A stretch of 64,000 bases of DNA, from contig NZ_QEKI01000008.1 of assembly GCF_003096355.1 (NCBI RefSeq), forward strand, positions 104,276 to 168,275, given 5' to 3'. Made by a program: the position numbers and the translations under genes. This document shows positions 62,126 through 64,000 of the stretch, in pieces. The notes beneath the pieces were generated by a model. That model had not been told where the DNA came from, did not search any database, and was given only the letters and a program-made list of their open reading frames with translations. The first letter of the stretch is position 1. Each line of letters starts with the position of its first letter. Source of the stretch: Pontibacter virosus (GTDB lineage: Bacteria > Bacteroidota > Bacteroidia > Cytophagales > Hymenobacteraceae).

Positions 62126-62179
62126 TCATAACCACACCCATAAGCCAGCTACGCCGCCTTATGGCCAAGTCCGTTAGCC
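62126..62179 (+). other. attC site of cassette 6
   Basis: R'' TCATAAC (62126-62132), extended to TTTCATAAC, complements the start GTTATGAAA over nine bases. The 40-base interior (62133-62172) is the same as in attC5, although the genes are unrelated. The next R' is GTTAGCC (62173-62179). Confidence 0.9.
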
Positions 62180-62191
62180 TTGATAATAAAC

Positions 62192-62668
62192 ATGAATCCT
62201 AAAAGAATTCTGTATCTACTTTACTGTGGAACTTGTGTTATCGCTGGTTTAACATTGATGGCTGACTTCTATCTGCCAAAGAAACAAGAAAATATACGAG
62301 TAACAGATACAAGGATAGAAAGCAGTAGAACCAGAAGTTCATCAGCCCATCCCTACAATTATTTCCTGACAATTGAAGGAAAGAAAATAAGTGTAGATGG
62401 ATTAGTTTTTACAAAAACCAATAGAGGTGATACAGTGACTGTTGTGAAAACAACTATGTTAAATAGACTATACGGGTTCAAGGTTAACGATGAAGTTACT
62501 AGGGTTGCTTTCTCTAGTCTTTATAATCTATTTCCATTAATTCCTGTATTATTACTTATTCCCAGTTTAAGCTTCTTTGTGAGAAGGGATACAGCGCTTA
62601 GTGAGTTTCTGGTGCCATTAAACTTAATTGTTCCTATTATAATTGGGTTGATGGAATTGTATAGTTGA
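62192..62668 (+). CDS. Cassette 7: membrane protein, helices at both ends
   Basis: A 158-residue protein with an N-terminal hydrophobic segment (ILYLLYCGTCVIAGLTLMA), a small beta-rich exported middle (RTRSSSAHPYNYFLTIEGKK, RGDTVTVVKTTML) and two C-terminal helices (LFPLIPVLLLIPSLSFF, FLVPLNLIVPIIIGLMEL). No family is recognised. ATG 62192 is preferred over TTG 62180, which is next to the R' core. The cassette spans 62174-62752. Confidence 0.75.
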   Translation: MNPKRILYLLYCGTCVIAGLTLMADFYLPKKQENIRVTDTRIESSRTRSSSAHPYNYFLTIEGKKISVDGLVFTKTNRGDTVTVVKTTMLNRLYGFKVNDEVTRVAFSSLYNLFPLIPVLLLIPSLSFFVRRDTALSEFLVPLNLIVPIIIGLMELYS

Positions 62669-62692
62669 TGGGATTATAATAAAAATTACGGA

Positions 62693-62758
62693 GGCTAACA
62701 TGGTGTAAGCGGTACCTTCGGCTGTTAGCCTAGTCACCGCTTACACGAACCGTTATAT
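62693..62758 (+). other. attC site of cassette 7
   Basis: R'' GGCTAAC (62693-62699), extended to AGGCTAAC, complements the start GTTAGCCT. Central stem GTGTAAGCGGT (62703-62713) with ACCGCTTACAC (62736-62746) is an 11-base perfect pairing. The loop contains a GTTAGCC that mimics a core site. The next R' is GTTATAT (62752-62758). Confidence 0.88.
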
Positions 62759-62773
62759 CTCATACAAAGAGAA

Positions 62774-63244
62774 ATGAAACAACTTGAAGAATTAAATAAT
62801 AAGCTAAAACAGAAGGTATCTACCTTTAAGGCTGCTATCATCTTAGGGTTCTTCATCGGGTTTGGGATTATATCTAATATCATTCCCCCAGAAGCAGGAA
62901 GTGACATTGGTAAAGCAGGCTTTCTTCTTATTATAATTATTGGCTTTACCTTCTGGGGTATAGGGTATAATATCGCCACAATGTCTATCAGTAATCTTAT
63001 TACTTGGATTCTGAAAGATTTCCTTAAAATCAGGATTAATAAAGAGAAACTATTTATCCTATTGACATTATCGTGTTCCCCACTTGCTTTGGGAACTATA
63101 ACAGGTATCACAAGAATGATTGATAAATCCTTGGATATAGGGGTTTATACTTTAATTGCTTTAGCTATCCTCGTATTCATCACGCTATACCTGAATATTG
63201 GTGGCTTAAAGAAAATGGCAATAAAAGAACCGGAGAAAAACTGA
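62774..63244 (+). CDS. Cassette 8: polytopic membrane protein
   Basis: A 156-residue protein with about four hydrophobic helices (AAIILGFFIGFGIISNII, AGFLLIIIIGFTFWGIGYNI, FILLTLSCSPLALGTITGI, YTLIALAILVFITLYLNI) after a basic, amphipathic N-terminus (MKQLEELNNKLKQKVSTFK). No transporter motif is recognised. The cassette spans 62753-63315. The iterated word TATACCT appears once near its end and once in its attC loop, otherwise this cassette lacks it. Confidence 0.75.
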   Translation: MKQLEELNNKLKQKVSTFKAAIILGFFIGFGIISNIIPPEAGSDIGKAGFLLIIIIGFTFWGIGYNIATMSISNLITWILKDFLKIRINKEKLFILLTLSCSPLALGTITGITRMIDKSLDIGVYTLIALAILVFITLYLNIGGLKKMAIKEPEKN

Positions 63245-63255
63245 AAAAGTACATG

Positions 63256-63321
63256 ATATAACCCTGCACATAAGCCAAGCTTCGGTATACCTCGCTCGTT
63301 TTATGTGCTAATCCGTTATGC
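63256..63321 (+). other. attC site of cassette 8
   Basis: R'' ATATAAC (63256-63262), extended to GATATAAC, complements the start GTTATATC. Stem GCACATAA (63266-63273) with TTATGTGC (63301-63308) is perfect. The next R' is GTTATGC (63315-63321), start of the duplicated cassette. Confidence 0.9.
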
Positions 63322-63345
63322 GGCATTTATAATAAAAAATTAAAT

Positions 63346-63927
63346 ATGAGTTTAGATATAAACGTCTATACAAAAGACTTATCGGACGACATAATACCTC
63401 AAATTGTCAAAAGGCTAAATGACTATGAAATGGTTGTTGAAGTACATCCCGACTTTTCCTTTGAGAACCAGACAGGCTTTCTTCCATTCAAATTTCGATT
63501 AAAAAATCCTCCCCTTGAAGTTCTCAATGATAAGGAATTGATAAGTGGGTTTGAACTCTACATTGACGACTTTAATTTGCAAGAGGAGAAGGAAAAGCTG
63601 AAACCAAAGCTTAGCTTTATTGACAAGTTAATAGGTAAAAAAACAACAGAAATTCCATTTGCAAGCCCTGCAATTGAAGATAAGCTTAAAAATTTTGATA
63701 AGGTTATTACCTTCGTTTGGCACGCAGGTGATAGCTTTGAGTTAAGGTTTGCGTCACTAACCAGCGCGATTTTAACTGAATTAACAAATGGAATTTGTTA
63801 CTATCCAGCAGATGATATCTGGTATGAAACAAAAGGTATCGTTGAGGAGACATACAAGGAAATCAAAGCATATGAGCAGTCTCTCAAGGGGAAAGAGATA
63901 AAGTATCATGAATTTGATGAATGGTAG
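63346..63927 (+). CDS. Cassette 9: exact second copy of cassette 2 protein
   Basis: The 193-residue product is identical to that at 59266-59847, down to every base. See cassette 2 for the protein description. Its cassette starts at 63316. The lack of any difference implies a recent duplication event, or strong homogenisation, within this array. Confidence 0.8.
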   Translation: MSLDINVYTKDLSDDIIPQIVKRLNDYEMVVEVHPDFSFENQTGFLPFKFRLKNPPLEVLNDKELISGFELYIDDFNLQEEKEKLKPKLSFIDKLIGKKTTEIPFASPAIEDKLKNFDKVITFVWHAGDSFELRFASLTSAILTELTNGICYYPADDIWYETKGIVEETYKEIKAYEQSLKGKEIKYHEFDEW

Positions 63928-63946
63928 AGTAGGAAAGAATAACGCT

Positions 63947-64000
63947 GCATAACCACAGCTATAATATAGCTATGCCATATCATAGCCCAATCCGTTGGGG
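63947..64000 (+). other. attC site of cassette 9
   Basis: Same sequence as attC2: R'' GCATAAC at 63947-63953 and R' GTTGGGG at 63994-64000. The array clearly goes on to the right. Confidence 0.88.

Larger units (their letters stand above)
63313..64000 (+). repeat. Exact cassette duplication, copy 2
   Basis: Identical to 59233-59920. It reaches the window edge still identical, including GTTGGGG, the first bases of cassette 3 in the first copy, so the duplication may continue into a second cassette 3. Confidence 0.95.

Noticed and set aside
59174..63321. Palindromes after each cassette gene as terminators
   Set aside because: No T-runs follow, and each is framed by R''/R' cores complementary to the cassette ends.
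59233..64000. Duplicated 688-base segment as an insertion sequence
   Set aside because: No transposase and no terminal inverted repeats; its limits coincide with attC cores, so it is a cassette duplication.
1..64000. CRISPR arrays, tRNA and rRNA genes
   Set aside because: I found no regularly spaced short repeats with spacers, no cloverleaf with a TTCGA arm, and no rRNA-like sequence.

Overview
This window looks like the chromosome of a Bacteroidota member, most likely order Cytophagales, with Hymenobacteraceae (Pontibacter-like) as my best guess. The reasons are several promoters with the Bacteroidota -7 element TAnnTTTG, a fused IcmF-type mutase, a TPR/PD40/OmpA (PorE-like) protein, a GH92 mannosidase, an FMN-domain glutamate synthase relative and WG-repeat proteins. 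The genus is inference. No rRNA, tRNA, CRISPR array or insertion sequence was recognised.

Layout. 0-19 kb is core metabolism and housekeeping: glutamate dehydrogenase, FKBP isomerase, glutamate-synthase-like protein, Rnk-like factor, IcmF, a PAS-LuxR regulator, LepA, FolD, QueE, a PorE-like protein and citrate synthase. 19.6-24.9 kb carries the conserved PrkA kinase, YeaH (DUF444) and SpoVR stress module. 24.9-35.9 kb holds a cysteine-desulfurase-like enzyme, a MaoC hydratase, an aldo/keto reductase, surface proteins, a FUSC membrane protein and a Nudix hydrolase. 35.9-40.1 kb is an AT-richer two-gene unit, a PLD-DEAH helicase plus an HNH nuclease, that looks like a defence or DNA-processing island. 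40.2-55.2 kb contains a decayed VOC gene, SRPBCC protein, PEP carboxylase, exonuclease, GH92 mannosidase, sugar MFS transporter, and a glycosyltransferase, UDP-galactopyranose mutase and GH1-like trio. Long gaps at 23.0, 26.9-27.6, 45.6 and 48.2-48.9 kb are filled by degenerate copies of a dispersed intergenic repeat.

The striking part is 55.9-64 kb, an integron. A tyrosine recombinase (56410-57864) divergent from a small zinc-ribbon gene points toward an array of AT-rich, same-strand gene cassettes. Every cassette begins with a GTT-type R' core and ends with an R'' core that is the reverse complement of its own start. Each is followed by an imperfect palindrome, which is the signature of attC sites. 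Nine gene cassettes, one apparently gene-less mini-cassette and nine attC sites are visible, and the array runs off the right edge. Cassette 2 is repeated exactly as cassette 9. The recombinase lacks the extra domain that defines classical IntI and has a duplicated N-terminal module. Between it and the first cassette lies a roughly 380-base region of nested long stems that looks like a large structured RNA. I consider recombinase, zinc-ribbon protein, structured RNA and cassette array together the candidate undescribed system. That they work together is inference from their arrangement.

Across the core genome, the heptamer AGGTATA/TATACCT occurs far more often than chance, in genes and gaps alike.
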